A program made the position numbers and the translations under genes. DNA of 64,000 bases, taken from Pleurotus djamor. Taxonomy: Eukaryota; Basidiomycota; Agaricomycetes; Agaricales; Pleurotaceae. Location of the stretch: assembly GCA_029747585.1 (NCBI GenBank), contig JAPEVF010000011.1, positions 146,422 through 210,421 on the forward strand, written 5' to 3'. Shown piece after piece: positions 41,728-53,018 of the stretch; the first letter of the stretch is position 1; the number at the start of each line of letters is the position of its first letter. A model generated the notes under the pieces. The model saw only the letters and a list, made by a program, of their open reading frames with translations, had not been told where the DNA came from and searched no databases.

Positions 41728-43192
41728 ATGGACTCTTTGGACAAGGCCTCGCATTTGTCTGTCATCCTCGACCTCTCTCCGACGCAATGGCATCTTTCTT
41801 CTCAACCACCACCAGCAAACCAGTTCCCCTTGTCTCTGAGCTCATTTCTCTCGCAAATACTAGCTTTTCTCAATTCTCACATCGCTTCAAAACATGAAAA
41901 TTCTTTGGCTGTATTCGGCGCATTTCCAGGGAAAAGGTTTCTTAGTCTCTGTTAACCAAATACACGCGTTTCATATCTGTGTATCAGTATACTGCTCTAT
42001 TCGACGACGGACACGCCATCTGTCACGTCGTCCACAATCGACGCGAATACTTACGCGCCTTTCAAACTATTGGACGCGTCTATCATTCAACACATTGAAA
42101 ACGAACTAGATCAGTTAGAGACAACAGAAGAAGGTAAGTTTCGTCCCATTACTGTTGCAATCTGGGGCTCATATGACAACATCAGAACCCGTTGCGCTTG
42201 TCGGTGCTCTTAGCAAAGCTCTGTGCTGTCAGCTTTCGTTGCTTTGTACTTTCAAGGCGCTGGATTGACAATAACTCACCAGACATCAATCGTATCAGCC
42301 ACACATCAGCAACCGAAGCCACGAAAGCAAAAGCCGTTGATCCAGTTTCCATTTCGGACCCACATATCCTCATTCTATCCGTGTCTCCTGATTTGTCGAC
42401 AGCCTACATACCAATCATGAATTGCATCTTCTCCGCGCAAAAGCTAGTTAGTGAAAACCCCTAGCGTTTGATATGAGGTGCTAATACGCATTTTAGAAAG
42501 TGACCATTGATGTTTGCAAGATGTATGGTGCCGAGACTGTCTTCCTGCAACAAGCGGCTCACCTTACCGGTGGTTCGTATATTTACCTTGAGCGGCGAGA
42601 CGCAGTCCTACAATACTTGACCGTGAGCAATGCTTTGTTCCCAACTTCCTCCTTGTCTTATGTTTCATGGCCTACAGATGTCTTTCCTCTCTCCGCCAAC
42701 TATACGCAAGACCCTATCGGTACCCACACAAGACAAGATTGACTTTCGCGCCGCGTGTTTCTGTCACAAGAGGATAGTCGATGTAGGATTTGTCTGCTCT
42801 ATTTGCTTGTCAAGTAAGTGATCTCTCCGTAACTGTTGTAACCTTGCCTCCTAAAGATAGCAACAGTTTTCTGCGCTCCAGTACCAGTGTGTTCGACTTG
42901 CCGGTGCGTTTCGTCCTCGTTCCATATTATTGCTATTGATCAATCCCATAGGACCAAGTTTCCCATCAAAATACTACAACGGCTCAACGCGTCGCGTCCA
43001 ACCCTACCTACTCCTAGCCTTGCTCCGAACGCAGCACAGACACCAGCTGCTCAACCTGGGCCACCCCAGAGTCGACCGAGCAATGGCATGCACCGAAGCT
43101 CTTCCAGTTCATCGGGTTTGCCTCACAGTGGTTCTATCAGAGCGAATTCTTCCGCAGGAAGGCCCATGAATGGCAACGGAGCCCTCAGATAA
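41728..43192 (+). CDS. TFB4: TFIIH core subunit p34/Tfb4
   Basis: GTF2H3/p34 homologue, which pairs with p44/Ssl1 in the TFIIH core. Start MDSLDKASHLSVILDLSPTQW (41728) opens a vWA-like domain: LSSFLSQILAFLNSHIASKHENSLAVFGAFPGK in two blocks, then SALSKALC-type exon and SISDPHILILSVSPD, with VTIDVCKMYG and VFLQQAAHLTGGSYIYL as family signatures. The C4 zinc finger follows: FRAACFCHKRIVDVGFVCSICLS, then CAPVPVCSTCRTKFP. A Pro/Ala/Ser-rich tail ends at 43192. About eight short exons. Upstream ORF stop is 47 bp away. Convergent with SLU7 (92 bp). Confidence 0.93.
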
Positions 43193-43284
43193 TGTGCTAC
43201 GCGGGCATACTTCTTCATGTAGGCCCGTAGGAGTGATGGTATCGTACAAATGGTATAAATTAAGACGAAGAGCAGAAAGGATGG

Positions 43285-45184
43285 TTATAGGTCTTCAGTG
43301 TCTACATAACTAGCCATAGGATCTTCGGTCATTCTGCGNGATAAACGNTANGCCTCTNAANGAAGCGATGAGTGAATGCCCCAGCGATGAAACGAAAAAC
43401 GTACCGAGCTCTTCCTCCGTAACCTCTTGGCCAGCTTCAGGACCCTTTTTCTTCTTCCCCCATCGTTCGTCATCATCGTCACCTCTCATCTTCCGCTTCT
43501 TCTCATCCACGATTGCCTGAGCCAACCGCTCGGTGTTCAACTCAACATCGCCCTCCCCTACTCTCTTCTGCCGATGCCCTTTAATTTGAGATGTAGTCTC
43601 TNATGGTGTTGACGNNGACTGGAAAGCNGTNGATGCTAGNAGATTTTGAGCNGAAGAGGCAGCGGTCGCGTCGATACCAGCTTGACCNGCGCAGTAGGAG
43701 GCGTGCGTCGTCGAATGACAACAAGCGTAGCCCCANACGTCGGATTTGGGGTCGTACCAAGATCCCCAAACAGCCGTNTGGTTGTTGATGTANACTNTGN
43801 TGNNGATGTGAGTNCGTAGNGNAAGNGAANAGAGGGAGGANACACACCATCTTCCGGATATTTTGATTTAGCTTTGGCTCGCTCNCTACCATGTATGATT
43901 TGACCAGTCCGAGAGTACTCGACGTAGTCCTCAGTCTGGCCTTGCCGNAGTTCTTTAGGCGGGGCTTCCAAGTACTCAGCTCCTCCATACTTGGCCAAAA
44001 TGCTGACTTTNGTNGTATCCTTCAGCTGAGCCTTCTTNTCTCGGAATTCATGATGCAAGAGTTCNCCTTGNGTAGGATTTGCGTTCAAATGNACATCATT
44101 TCCNCGNGCNGCAGCTTGCCAGGCAAACAATTGNAGTTTCTGGACTTCGGGGGCGTCGCCAGAGAAACGTAGGAAGTTGTCTCCTGCAAATCGAGCCTGA
44201 TGAAAGATGAGAAACCGCAGACGACGTGATAATGATGAAAGTCACCTCTTCTGGGGGAACGTCTTTAACAGGGGCGTCGCGCATGGAACGGGTTTTGGGA
44301 TCGTAGTAGGCACTCGTGGGGTCAAGATTGATGAGGTATTTCGCAGTGTCTTCACGGATACGGAGATTCCGGACAGTGATTCGCGTTTTGGCNTCCAACT
44401 TCTGNCCGACAGCGTCAGCTGCATCGGCGTACTTATCCTCATCCGCATCTTCCTCGTCACTCGAACCGAAATCAGGATCAACCTCCTTTCCAGCCTTAGC
44501 CACCTTCCGNACAGCNGCCAAGTCNGTNGTCGTTTGGTTGTCAATTTCCTCCTCCCGAAGNTTCTGCCTNGCNGCCTCCACGGCATTGTACTCCTCATAN
44601 ACCTTCTTGAACTCTGAGGGATCGTANCCATTCCACCGGTCTCGTTTAGCTGCGTAGCCCGTCGCGACGTCTTGTACGATATCGTCAGCTTGAATATCTT
44701 TGTTCGTGTACTTGGCACCCTTCTTCCGAGGCCGCTCCAAGCAATCTTGCTTCTTGTGTGTTATGGATCCACANTTTTCACAAGCACCTTTTCGATACTT
44801 CTTAGCAGCTGGACCGGCTTTGGCTCCTCTGTCATACCAAGTATCAAGTTTGTCGGCACTCTTGTCGTCTTCCTGTCTCCGTTGATGACTCAGTGAAGGA
44901 GCACCAGTGTCGAGATACCAAGGCGCCTGAGATATGTATTCTGGTATTTGTTGAGANAANATNGTGTCGCATATGGTTGNATCACTCACGAGGAATATGA
45001 GGATTAATNGGCTTTCCCTCCTCATCCAANGCAGCAGGTGCAGTACCGGCTTTTCGAGCGGCATCCAAGTCCTTTTGNCGACGGAACTCTTCGCGGGAGA
45101 GCTTTCCTATAGCTAAGNACNAGTGTAAGCACCAGCCACNCATNTNTTANGNATGCAGANGTCGNTACCTGACGACGAAGCCAT
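43285..45184 (-). CDS. SLU7: Second-step splicing factor Slu7
   Basis: Pre-mRNA splicing factor needed for 3' splice-site choice in the second step. Exon 1 is MASSS (45184); after a short intron the frame reads [22 protein letters not shown], then [23 protein letters not shown]. The zinc knuckle is [24 protein letters not shown], where x is an N-containing codon at 44774; KWDRW-type motif [25 protein letters not shown] and the C-terminal [21 protein letters not shown] follow. It ends [15 protein letters not shown] at 43285. The gene lies inside the N-rich tract; in the two exons I checked, 23 of 24 N's are at third codon positions, so the protein is essentially unaffected. Confidence 0.92.
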
Positions 45185-47138
45185 CGNNGATGANGTTGTT
45201 AGATGAGGTTGACTTNGGATGCAATTGGGATGNGGACGNGANNTTAGGCGCCAATGATATAATACAATTATATAAGCTTAGGAGNGTNCTAGGGGAGATT
45301 CCAACCTCTCATCCTCGCAACTGTGCTCAGTACCGTGTCCACATTNGCAGANGAGTTGGNAATCCGTTTNATGCCTTCACTTCTAGGTATAGTTGCANAT
45401 TCCTGCCATTTNCCAAGATCATCTGAAGAAACGTTCAAGGCNCTGAGGATGTTGGATAGATAGCTNAAGTCGGAAGCTAGCTGTGAAGCGCCAGAGTCGG
45501 NCANGTTGTCAATTCTTGGGAGGACGTCGCCCATGAGGTAAGANAGGAGAGTATGTCCAAGTGATGAGAGCCANGCCGAAGTCACAGTCTCAGCGTCAAG
45601 AACTACGCGCGGCGTCGGTTGGACNTTGATCAGTGAGGTCCGACGAATGTGTCGCGGGGCATGCGTTGNCTCAACATGGGAGTCTTCCGAGAAACCTTTC
45701 AGGACATCCACATCAATATANGGTAGCGTCTCNAGNGAGAACGANAGGGCATCATCGCTCGCGTATACTTCGAACAGTCTTGGTAGATTGAGCAAGCCTT
45801 CAGACACCTTCTGCACGGTNTCNCTAGGAGAAAGNGAAAANGTAGGGACATGAAGGTCGACCATGCCNGAGGATATCGTTTTTGACTTGGAATCNCCTGA
45901 CGCAGACCATAAAGGCAATGACGGGTAGTTTTCGAGTTGTTTCCGCAGGGGNGATAATATAGTGTCTTGCAAAGAAGCTTGGCAAGACTTGACGAAGGCA
46001 TATAGTCCTGCACGGGCAGAGACAAGGAGGGTATTATCGGACGTAGAAGTCGGCTGAGACGGGCGACGTACCCCATCNATTAGAGTATGCAGTTCAGCGG
46101 AATAGAGGAGTGATCCCTGCAGAATCGNGTCNTGCCCTCGCAAGGGAGCGACAGTGGAATTGACGGGGTCCGCCTCTGCCAAAGCGAAATGAGCGGCTGC
46201 TTGCTCTAGTACGATCCGCAGCTTCGACTCGAAAGNGATNAGACGTTCGTAAATGGCTCGTGCGGCATTCAGCGAATGTAAAGCTTGTTGGAGGGAAGCC
46301 CAATTCTTAGATGTATAATCCAAGTCCGTCAGGCCCTCGTAAGATTGATACGATTGCGTCGATGGCCCATCTTGAGATTCAGTGTCTTTGATATGGGAAA
46401 GGAAGAAAGACTCGATAAACGCATCGAGGGCTTGGACGAGGCCAACNACGCCGTAACCAANAGTGAATGCGATGCACCGAGCGAAGCTCTCNTCTCCAAT
46501 ACTGAACAGGTCAATTGCACTCTCCCTCATTAGTCTCGCTTTATCGGTGANGATTGTCTTGGNGTTCTCCTTGGATTTGACGAGGTCAAAGGCTTCTTGT
46601 AGAGTCTTGCGCTCGAGGTTTCCGTACTCAACTTGATAATCGAGGAAAGGTTGAAAGAGTTCNCGGTCCCAATCTAAGCCATCNNGACCGAAGTCGGCGT
46701 GCTTNGANGCATCGCTAGAGACACCNCCAGCAGGGTTTCTCTGNGTACCAGGACGCCATGAAATTGACATTCTACTTGANCGTCGCCGGTGNAGACGTTC
46801 ACGGCTTTGGTTGTCAGAGTTCATCTGAGGAGGATTAGGGGATGCGACNTTNATCTTCTCCATCATTTTCTGCACGCCAATGGCGAAGTCTTGTGTGGCC
46901 TTCAATGAAGCGATCAACTCTACTAGGGTGAGGTGNCCATGTTGATCGGAGAGNGTAGACAGTCTCTCCGAAAAGGATGGCTGAAGGGTGCTGAGGACCG
47001 ATATAATGAGACTCGAAAGGGATTGCTGGGGATCGGGAAANACAGCTGGCATGAAAACACGCTCGGTGTTTAGCAGNGTCAAGAAACGCGAATAGAATTT
47101 GGGAAGGAAGTCGGAGAGCTTTTGAGACGACGAAGACN
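43339..47138. other. Tract of dispersed ambiguous bases (merged haplotypes)
   Basis: More than one hundred isolated N's in 3.8 kb, against only eight in the remaining 60 kb. They fall mainly at third codon positions of SLU7 and COG7 and are densest in introns (for example 43793-43841). Frames are uninterrupted, so each N stands for one real base. Best explained as IUPAC ambiguity codes from two alleles converted to N. Confidence 0.75.
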
Positions 47139-47874
47139 CTGAGAATTCGAGCCACATTTCGTTGAGTGGTGCTTTTCTGGATCCGTTGTAGTAGTTGCGG
47201 AACTCAGATTCCCTCTGAATGTTTGTGAAGATGTTGAAGTAATTGCGACACAGGTCTACGTCTTGAGTGTTAATGGCAGCGACGAGAGCAGAGCTCAACG
47301 CGGCTTCAAGCTGGTTTTGAAGGCTGACCATCAACGTCCGACGTGAATCGTATTCCGGTGTGTTTTGAAAGACGACCATACTTTTGCTAGCCTCGGAGAG
47401 TCGTTCTGCAGCCTTGTCATAACTTCGTTCTGCAAGCAAGGCAGTGACCTCCATCTCCAAGCTACTCCAACTCTCTGCTTCCCTCAAGACATCCCTCGAA
47501 AGCTCCATGTTTCTCTTCATGGTGTCCAGAACGCGTAGCTGTTCCAAGGCCTCGTTGGTCTCTGACTGAACAGAGTGTCGAGAGTGATCTTGAGCCTTGG
47601 TCAGGACAGACCTCAGGGTGAGTGCACTGTCCTTCATGAAGTGCAGGTCATAAGTCAATCGAGGAATGCCGCGTGAAACATCGTCGATGACGCGTTCAAG
47701 TCGGAAGGATGTCTCCTCGCAAGCTATATCGAGAGACGCGACGATTTGGGTGATGTGCTGTTCCAGAGCAGGGAGGTCTCCGACCTGTGGGTCAAGAGTA
47801 TTGTTGACCCATGAAACAAGATCATCCAAGTCGTCCAGGGATTCGATTGTGCCGTCAACGTCTTTGAGGGACAT
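45289..47874 (-). CDS. COG7: Conserved oligomeric Golgi complex subunit 7
   Basis: Lobe B subunit of the COG tether that recycles Golgi glycosylation enzymes. One uninterrupted exon of about 860 codons. Start MSLKDVDGTIESLDDLDDLVSWVNNTLD (47874) matches the short acidic Cog7 N-terminus; an upstream in-frame ATG at 47916 would add 14 residues and sit 35 bp from SNAPC3. Helical blocks include LEQHITQIVASLDIACEETSFRLE, LRVLDTMKRNMELSRDVLREAESWSSLEMEV, and ELVEALIASLKATQDFAIG-type C-terminal helices near 46900. Intron absence is notable in this intron-rich window. Within the N-rich tract I counted 51 N's in the frame: 39 third, 9 first, 3 second position. Identity rests on pattern and length; other COG subunits are less similar. 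Confidence 0.85.
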   Translation of the reverse strand: MSLKDVDGTIESLDDLDDLVSWVNNTLDPQVGDLPALEQHITQIVASLDIACEETSFRLERVIDDVSRGIPRLTYDLHFMKDSALTLRSVLTKAQDHSRHSVQSETNEALEQLRVLDTMKRNMELSRDVLREAESWSSLEMEVTALLAERSYDKAAERLSEASKSMVVFQNTPEYDSRRTLMVSLQNQLEAALSSALVAAINTQDVDLCRNYFNIFTNIQRESEFRNYYNGSRKAPLNEMWLEFSXSSSSQKLSDFLPKFYSRFLXLLNTERVFMPAXFPDPQQSLSSLIISVLSTLQPSFSERLSXLSDQHXHLTLVELIASLKATQDFAIGVQKMMEKXXVASPNPPQMNSDNQSRERXHRRXSSRMSISWRPGXQRNPAXGVSSDXXKHADFGXDGLDWDXELFQPFLDYQVEYGNLERKTLQEAFDLVKSKENXKTIXTDKARLMRESAIDLFSIGXESFARCIAFTXGYGXVGLVQALDAFIESFFLSHIKDTESQDGPSTQSYQSYEGLTDLDYTSKNWASLQQALHSLNAARAIYERXIXFESKLRIVLEQAAAHFALAEADPVNSTVAPLRGXDXILQGSLLYSAELHTLXDGVRRPSQPTSTSDNTLLVSARAGLYAFVKSCQASLQDTILXPLRKQLENYPSLPLWSASXDSKSKTISXGMVDLHVPXFXLSPXXTVQKVSEGLLNLPRLFEVYASDDAXSFXXETLXYIDVDVLKGFSEDSHVEXTHAPRHIRRTSLIXVQPTPRVVLDAETVTSXWLSSLGHTLXSYLMGDVLPRIDNXXDSGASQLASDXSYLSNILXALNVSSDDLXKWQEXATIPRSEGXKRIXNXSXNVDTVLSTVARMRGWNLP

Positions 47875-47951
47875 GACGGAGTTGACGCAACGACGATCAG
47901 CGTGCAGCCAGGCCATTGAAGCTCTTCAGGGGCTCGTCCGTCAGACTCTCA

Positions 47952-49398
47952 ATGGCGTTGAACTCCGGACTTGCCAACTCCCTGGAGTCTTCAATCGGCC
48001 CAGCATCGGAACCAATTGCGCTACGCACATTCATACGATCGGACGTGTCGACGCTACGGGCTGCAGACTTGCCCTCATCCCAGGAAGACATTGCCCAGGA
48101 ATGCGAGTGAGTATTGCCGAATATCTATATCCTATCCAAGCTAATTGCTCCTTGCAGCGTCTCTGATATCCAAGAATCCATCCAAAACACCTGGGACAAC
48201 ATCAAGCAATCTGGCCATCTCTTAAAAGACCATGAGGTCTTTGTAACAAATGCCATCATCGCGGCCGACAGCAAAAGGAAACGCAGACGCATCATTAACT
48301 ACGATGAACCAACCCAGCAACCCTCAGACCTCAAGGAACTTCAGGACTCTCTTGCCCTAGCGAGCAAAAGGCTCAAAAGCTTTCCGTAATGTCCCCCGCT
48401 TTGCCGTGTTCGAAGCCTGTCTGACACCTTGTAGGTATCCCCCCGAGGCTGCCTTATTCATGCGTGCTCCCAAAAACTCGGACTTCAATGTTTTGATGCA
48501 AGTTGTTCGTGCAGTATCTCCTTTACGCGATGATACGCTCATTTCTCATTCTTCAGAGGCCGTCCCTAAATTCTGAGAAACGCTCCACGCCCGGAGCCAT
48601 CCTGAAGATCACCATCCATAACCCACTCAGTTGGGGCCATAATTACCTTTCAAGGGCTTCGACGCACCTGCTCCACTCTTCTAACACGCTGGAAGAACTG
48701 TTTGATTTGCTACTTTGTCCAACGAACGAAATACCGGAAGAAACGGACGAAGACAACGAAGTGGAAGAACGCTCGCAAGTTGATCCATCCTATGTCATTT
48801 GTGTTGAAGGCCTTGCTTATCCTGGTGGACCTTCTACGCCCGACTATGCTGAGTACGTCGTCGTTTTGTTGACAGACTATATAGCTCATTCGTATACAGT
48901 CTCCTGATTGAGCATAACAATTTGCTTGCGCAAGAAACGCGCCCTATACTTGTCAAAGCTTCATCCTCGGCCCCCGATACGAAGTTCAAGTCCCTTACTC
49001 TAAAACTCAACGAAGCATATTACATCCTCCATCATGGAAATTGTGAACATTATTTTGTCGTAGAAGAAATACGGTATGCACGATAAAGAACTCCCTTTGA
49101 CTGCTGCAGCCCACGTCTAATATGATATAATTCCAGCCTCCAAAACCCCAACGACCGCTCTCCCTACCCTCTAACCACTTGTATAACACCAGTCCTACTG
49201 GATCTTTGTCGAAGCTGTTGCAAAGTCCCTGCCGTTGTGGCTATTACTTGCGACATCAGGTTGCCAGAAAGTCCCTGTGTTTTGTGCCAGTTTTGTTGGG
49301 ATAACATGGGTCCGTCGGATGATGATGAGGTTTGCGTGGTGCCCCTCCCAAAGTATGTTCACGGATGGGAAACCCAAGTCCAGATACCTGCGGCTTGA
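47952..49398 (+). CDS. SNAPC3/SNAP50-like snRNA-activating protein
   Basis: Homologue of subunit 3 of the snRNA-activating protein complex, which recognises the proximal sequence element of snRNA genes. Start MALNSGLANSLESSIGPASE (47952). Middle exons encode a coiled segment with KRKRRRIINYDEP (NLS-like), NTLEELFDLLLCP, DPSYVICVEGLAYPGG and YYILHHGNCEHYFVVEEIRL. The C-terminal zinc-binding domain, the family hallmark, reads CRSCCKVPAVVAITCDIRLPESPCVLCQFCWDNMG and then VVPLPKYVHGWE, ending at 49398. About seven exons. Start codons of SNAPC3 and COG7 are only 77 bp apart. Yeasts such as S. cerevisiae lack an obvious SNAPc, so presence here is informative. Confidence 0.87.
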
Positions 49399-49468
49399 GT
49401 CGCTCGCTCTCAGTGGTTAAATATGTATACTTTGTGTGCCCTCGTATAATGATGCATCGGTCTTGACC

Positions 49469-52400
49469 TTATAGCTCAGCATCCAATGTTGCCAAGTATC
49501 CTCCCCATTCATCAACACTTCGATAATCGTTAGAATCAGCGAGGCAGCTTGAAGAACGTACTCACTCGAAGCTCCCAGGGATAGCGGACCATAAGTCCAT
49601 CATCTTGCCCCCCTCGTCGAAGAGATTACCAAAAGGTGCGTGGGAACCATTCGACATTGGGATGTCTGGTGTGATGGAGTTTATAGACGGCTGAGTCAAA
49701 GGAATCGACGGTTGGTGGAATGGTGGCTGGGGAATGTTTTGTTTGGCCTCCGTTGGTTGGCTAAGCTGCGAGCTGAACGGGGACAGGGCATTCTGAGCAA
49801 AGAATGCGCTCAAATCTACATCTGACCATCCATAAGAACCAAAGCCGTCAGCTTGATGAACAAGGGGTTCGCTTGGTTGTGAAGGCAGAGGGAGGACTTC
49901 TCTGGGGACTACTGGTTGCGTAGGTATCGATGTAGCAGGCGGAGGGACCCCCAGCTTATATTTGTCGCCTATGAGGTAATCCTCATTCTTCAGTATCATA
50001 TCAGGTCGACTGGCGGCGTCCTCAGAGAGTCTCCGTTTGTTTGTCCTAGGTTGAATTTGCGGGATGGCAAGTTCTTCACGACCCGCTAGGCAAGCTACCA
50101 TGTCTCTGAGACGTCCTGCTATTCTCCATCTAGGATGCATTCAATACGCGAGACAAAAATTACAAGAGTGGAAGGCTTACCGCGTTTCATAGATTTCCAA
50201 GACGTGTAGAACGTTGTTGACATCTGCCATTTCTTTCTCGACGTTGAACGAAGCGCGAGATTTCTTCGCGCTCCATATATTTATGAGTAGAACTATCCCC
50301 GATGTGAAGGCGGCCATCTACAACAAGATGGTAATCCGTAGTTCTCGCTCATTTGGATTGGCGCATACCTGACATGTAGGTGCGGGAGGCATGAAGCCCT
50401 CACTCACATATACATTGAGTAGATGGGAGCAAGCTCGTGCCGCATTGACGCAGATGGCTAGCGACGGGAAGGAGAGTCCAGGAGTTTTGAGCACACCGGA
50501 GATAAACGGTCGATGGATCAGTATCTGAACATAGTAGTACGTGCAGAAGAGGTTTGCAGACAAGGAGAATAAACGGGGATCGCTGGATGGGTTGTGGCCA
50601 CTCCATCGTACTAGAATAGATGTGATGAACGATAGATTAACTGGCAGTGGGATGCGACATACGTGCGTCTGGAACTGAGTCCAACCAACTGTTGAGCTCG
50701 GAATCGAGTTCAGACACAACTCTTTGCTCCCAGTTAGGACCCATGACACCAACCCACAGCCGAGACTTGTTTGCTGAGTACTGCAGGGGAGTCAGAAGGG
50801 ATTGGTCACGGTCGGCCAGGGGGGACAATCATACCAATGCCCGTAGTGCAACTGCAAGGATTTCAACGAGCTTCAACATAAGGTTGAATGCAGTCATTTT
50901 GGATATTGTGCCCGGCGGTTGCTTGAAGGCCAGGTCGGGATCCTCTGATGTCCAGTATTCATCATCGACCTCAAGCGGGTATTCAACATCGTAACTGCAT
51001 CGTATGTCAGAGTGAGAATGGAAATGAGTTGGAACACAAGAACGGACTCTTCTTCGTGGAGAGCGCAAGGGCGTCCGACGAATGCTGAGACCATCCTATC
51101 CATGATCACTAACAGCCTATAAATGACGAACGTGAAGCATCAACGGGGAACACAGAAATAAAATACTCACCAGAATGCCCGTTTCCACAATTCATCATGC
51201 ACTGTAGGCTTTTCGCTTCGTACTTTCCTTCGATGAGCACCAACTTCTTGAGCATAGCGAACGCCTAATCCGACCATGACCTTAATCACCGTGAGATATA
51301 CGGCGAAGCACCTTCGTAAAAGAAGTCTTACCCAACAGCCTTGTGGATTTGAGCTCCCTTGATAATATAGTACGGCAAGCTGGAAAAATCAGTGACTTCG
51401 CTTGTTGATAACGAGTCAGGTAAACTCACGGTGTAAAATTGTAGCTCATACAACGAAGGCGTTTCAAGAACTGACTGCCGTATGACGCGAATCTGCGAGA
51501 ACCATTTCCATCCACACGAATGCCATGTGTTGGAACCCTCCAACAGAACGCGGGGGTCAGTTGAGTAACGTGATCCCAGTGCACACACGGTCAAGAGGAC
51601 TGAGCCAAACCATTCGTCGCGGAGATGCAGTCCAGAGGCAACCTGAGCCTTGAATGTGGGTTCATGCAAGAGGGGAATTATGAGATTCGAAGTCTTGAAA
51701 TAAAGGTCCATTACGCTCTGCATGAGATCTGGTTCGGGAAACGTGTATGCGACAGTTTGCCGAGTGGTTGCAGTGACGTCTCGTTCATACTAACATTGGG
51801 CGGCGTTAGTAACAGACCCAGCCTAGCACTAAAGACTAACTTCGGGTATCTCCCAGTATTCAGATCGTCTGAAATCAGAGGGCCGGAGAGCAGTGTCATC
51901 GGTACATTCCTGCTTCACTCCCAGGGCAGTTTGGAGTAAGACGAAGCTGCTGGATTTCCCAAAGAACCGCGCGTCGTCCTGCAGAATATGTAGTCGCTTA
52001 AACTCGTCCACTAGATGCATTTCATCCTCTTGTTCGGGGATATCGCTACTTGACTGGGGCGATGTACTGGACAAGTCCGAGTCGAGCTGAGGGGGCGACG
52101 AGAGAAACGATGGCTCTTTGTTGGTACCAGCGGTATAGCATAAGAGGGTATCTTGTGCAGCATTCGACGAATTAGGCAGATTAGAAGGTGTTTCAGCGGG
52201 CGTGATCTGCCGTACATGATAATCATTAGTAACAACATAAGGAGCGACTGTCGAGCATCTGACTAACATTATTAAGGAGCGCCTCCAGCTTCTTGATTCT
52301 GAGCTGAAGGTCCTCAACAATATCCCTAAGCGAATTTAAGAAGAAGCACTGGTGAGATTTACAGAAAATGATGTCACTTGTCTGTATCGGCTCTTAATTC

Positions 52401-52754
52401 AGAGCGCCTCTGGATGAACAAGGTGAGAAGATTGATTTGTGATACATGAACGTGAGCCAACCTTAATGGACGACTGTGAGTGAGTGCACTCTGAGTTGAA
52501 CGCGATGCAAGGAGAGCATCTATTCCCCGGCATGATGGCGCTATCACCTGCGCGAAGAGAAAGATTAGATAAAGAACTGGGCCAGGCGAACTTCAACCAT
52601 CATACATTTGACTGCGAAGGTGTATGTGAGTCAGACTAATGAGTACGATGGAGAAAGAAGGCGCACTCTTCTTGTAGCGACATATATCGCATGCGCCCTG
52701 AAGTCTTCGCTTCTTAGAGCCTGGAAGAGCAGAGGTCCCAGCGGAGGAGGACAT
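49469..52754 (-). CDS. Zn2Cys6 fungal-specific transcription factor
   Basis: Start MSSSAGTSALPGSKKRRLQG (52754). The zinc cluster is split over three exons: ACDICRYKK, IK, then CDSAIMPGNRCSPCIAFNSECTH, giving six cysteines. A coiled dimerisation helix follows near 52300, then an acidic Ser-rich linker and the fungal_trans (PF04082-type) regulatory domain with YFKTSNLIIPLLHEPTFK, DEWFGSVLLTVCALGSRYSTDPR and further helical exons to 50200. The last exon holds Pro/Gln/Ser-rich sequence; a final 45-nt-scale intron (donor GTGAGTACG, branch TCTAAC) joins to VDEWGGYLATLDAEL and stop at 49469. About 14 exons. Its target is unknown. Divergent from PrpD (264 bp), convergent with SNAPC3 (70 bp). Confidence 0.9.
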
Positions 52755-53018
52755 GGTGGTCGCGGTATGAGTTTTGAGTTGAGTCAGGGGGCGCCCGCGT
52801 CATTAACACGGCCATGTGCCGCAGCGTCGATCACAACCCGGCGCGACCCTGAGCTTTTGAATACGGCGTGACGTGACTGGTGTGACCGGATAGCCGATGC
52901 AACAAACATTAGCCGGACCCCAGTATTTATTTTTACCGGATCTACGCGACTCTTTCCTTCGTCGTCGTCCTCAACGTTCACCAAAGCGTCGTCGTCGACG
53001 TTCGTGTCGTATACCTCC

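Noticed and set aside
45190..45426. Plus-strand ORF full of ambiguous codons
   Set aside because: Covers the SLU7/COG7 spacer and COG7 3' end; an artefact of N's being read through.
47916..48110. Plus-strand start at 47916 for SNAPC3
   Set aside because: The codon there is TTG; the first ATG in frame is 47952.
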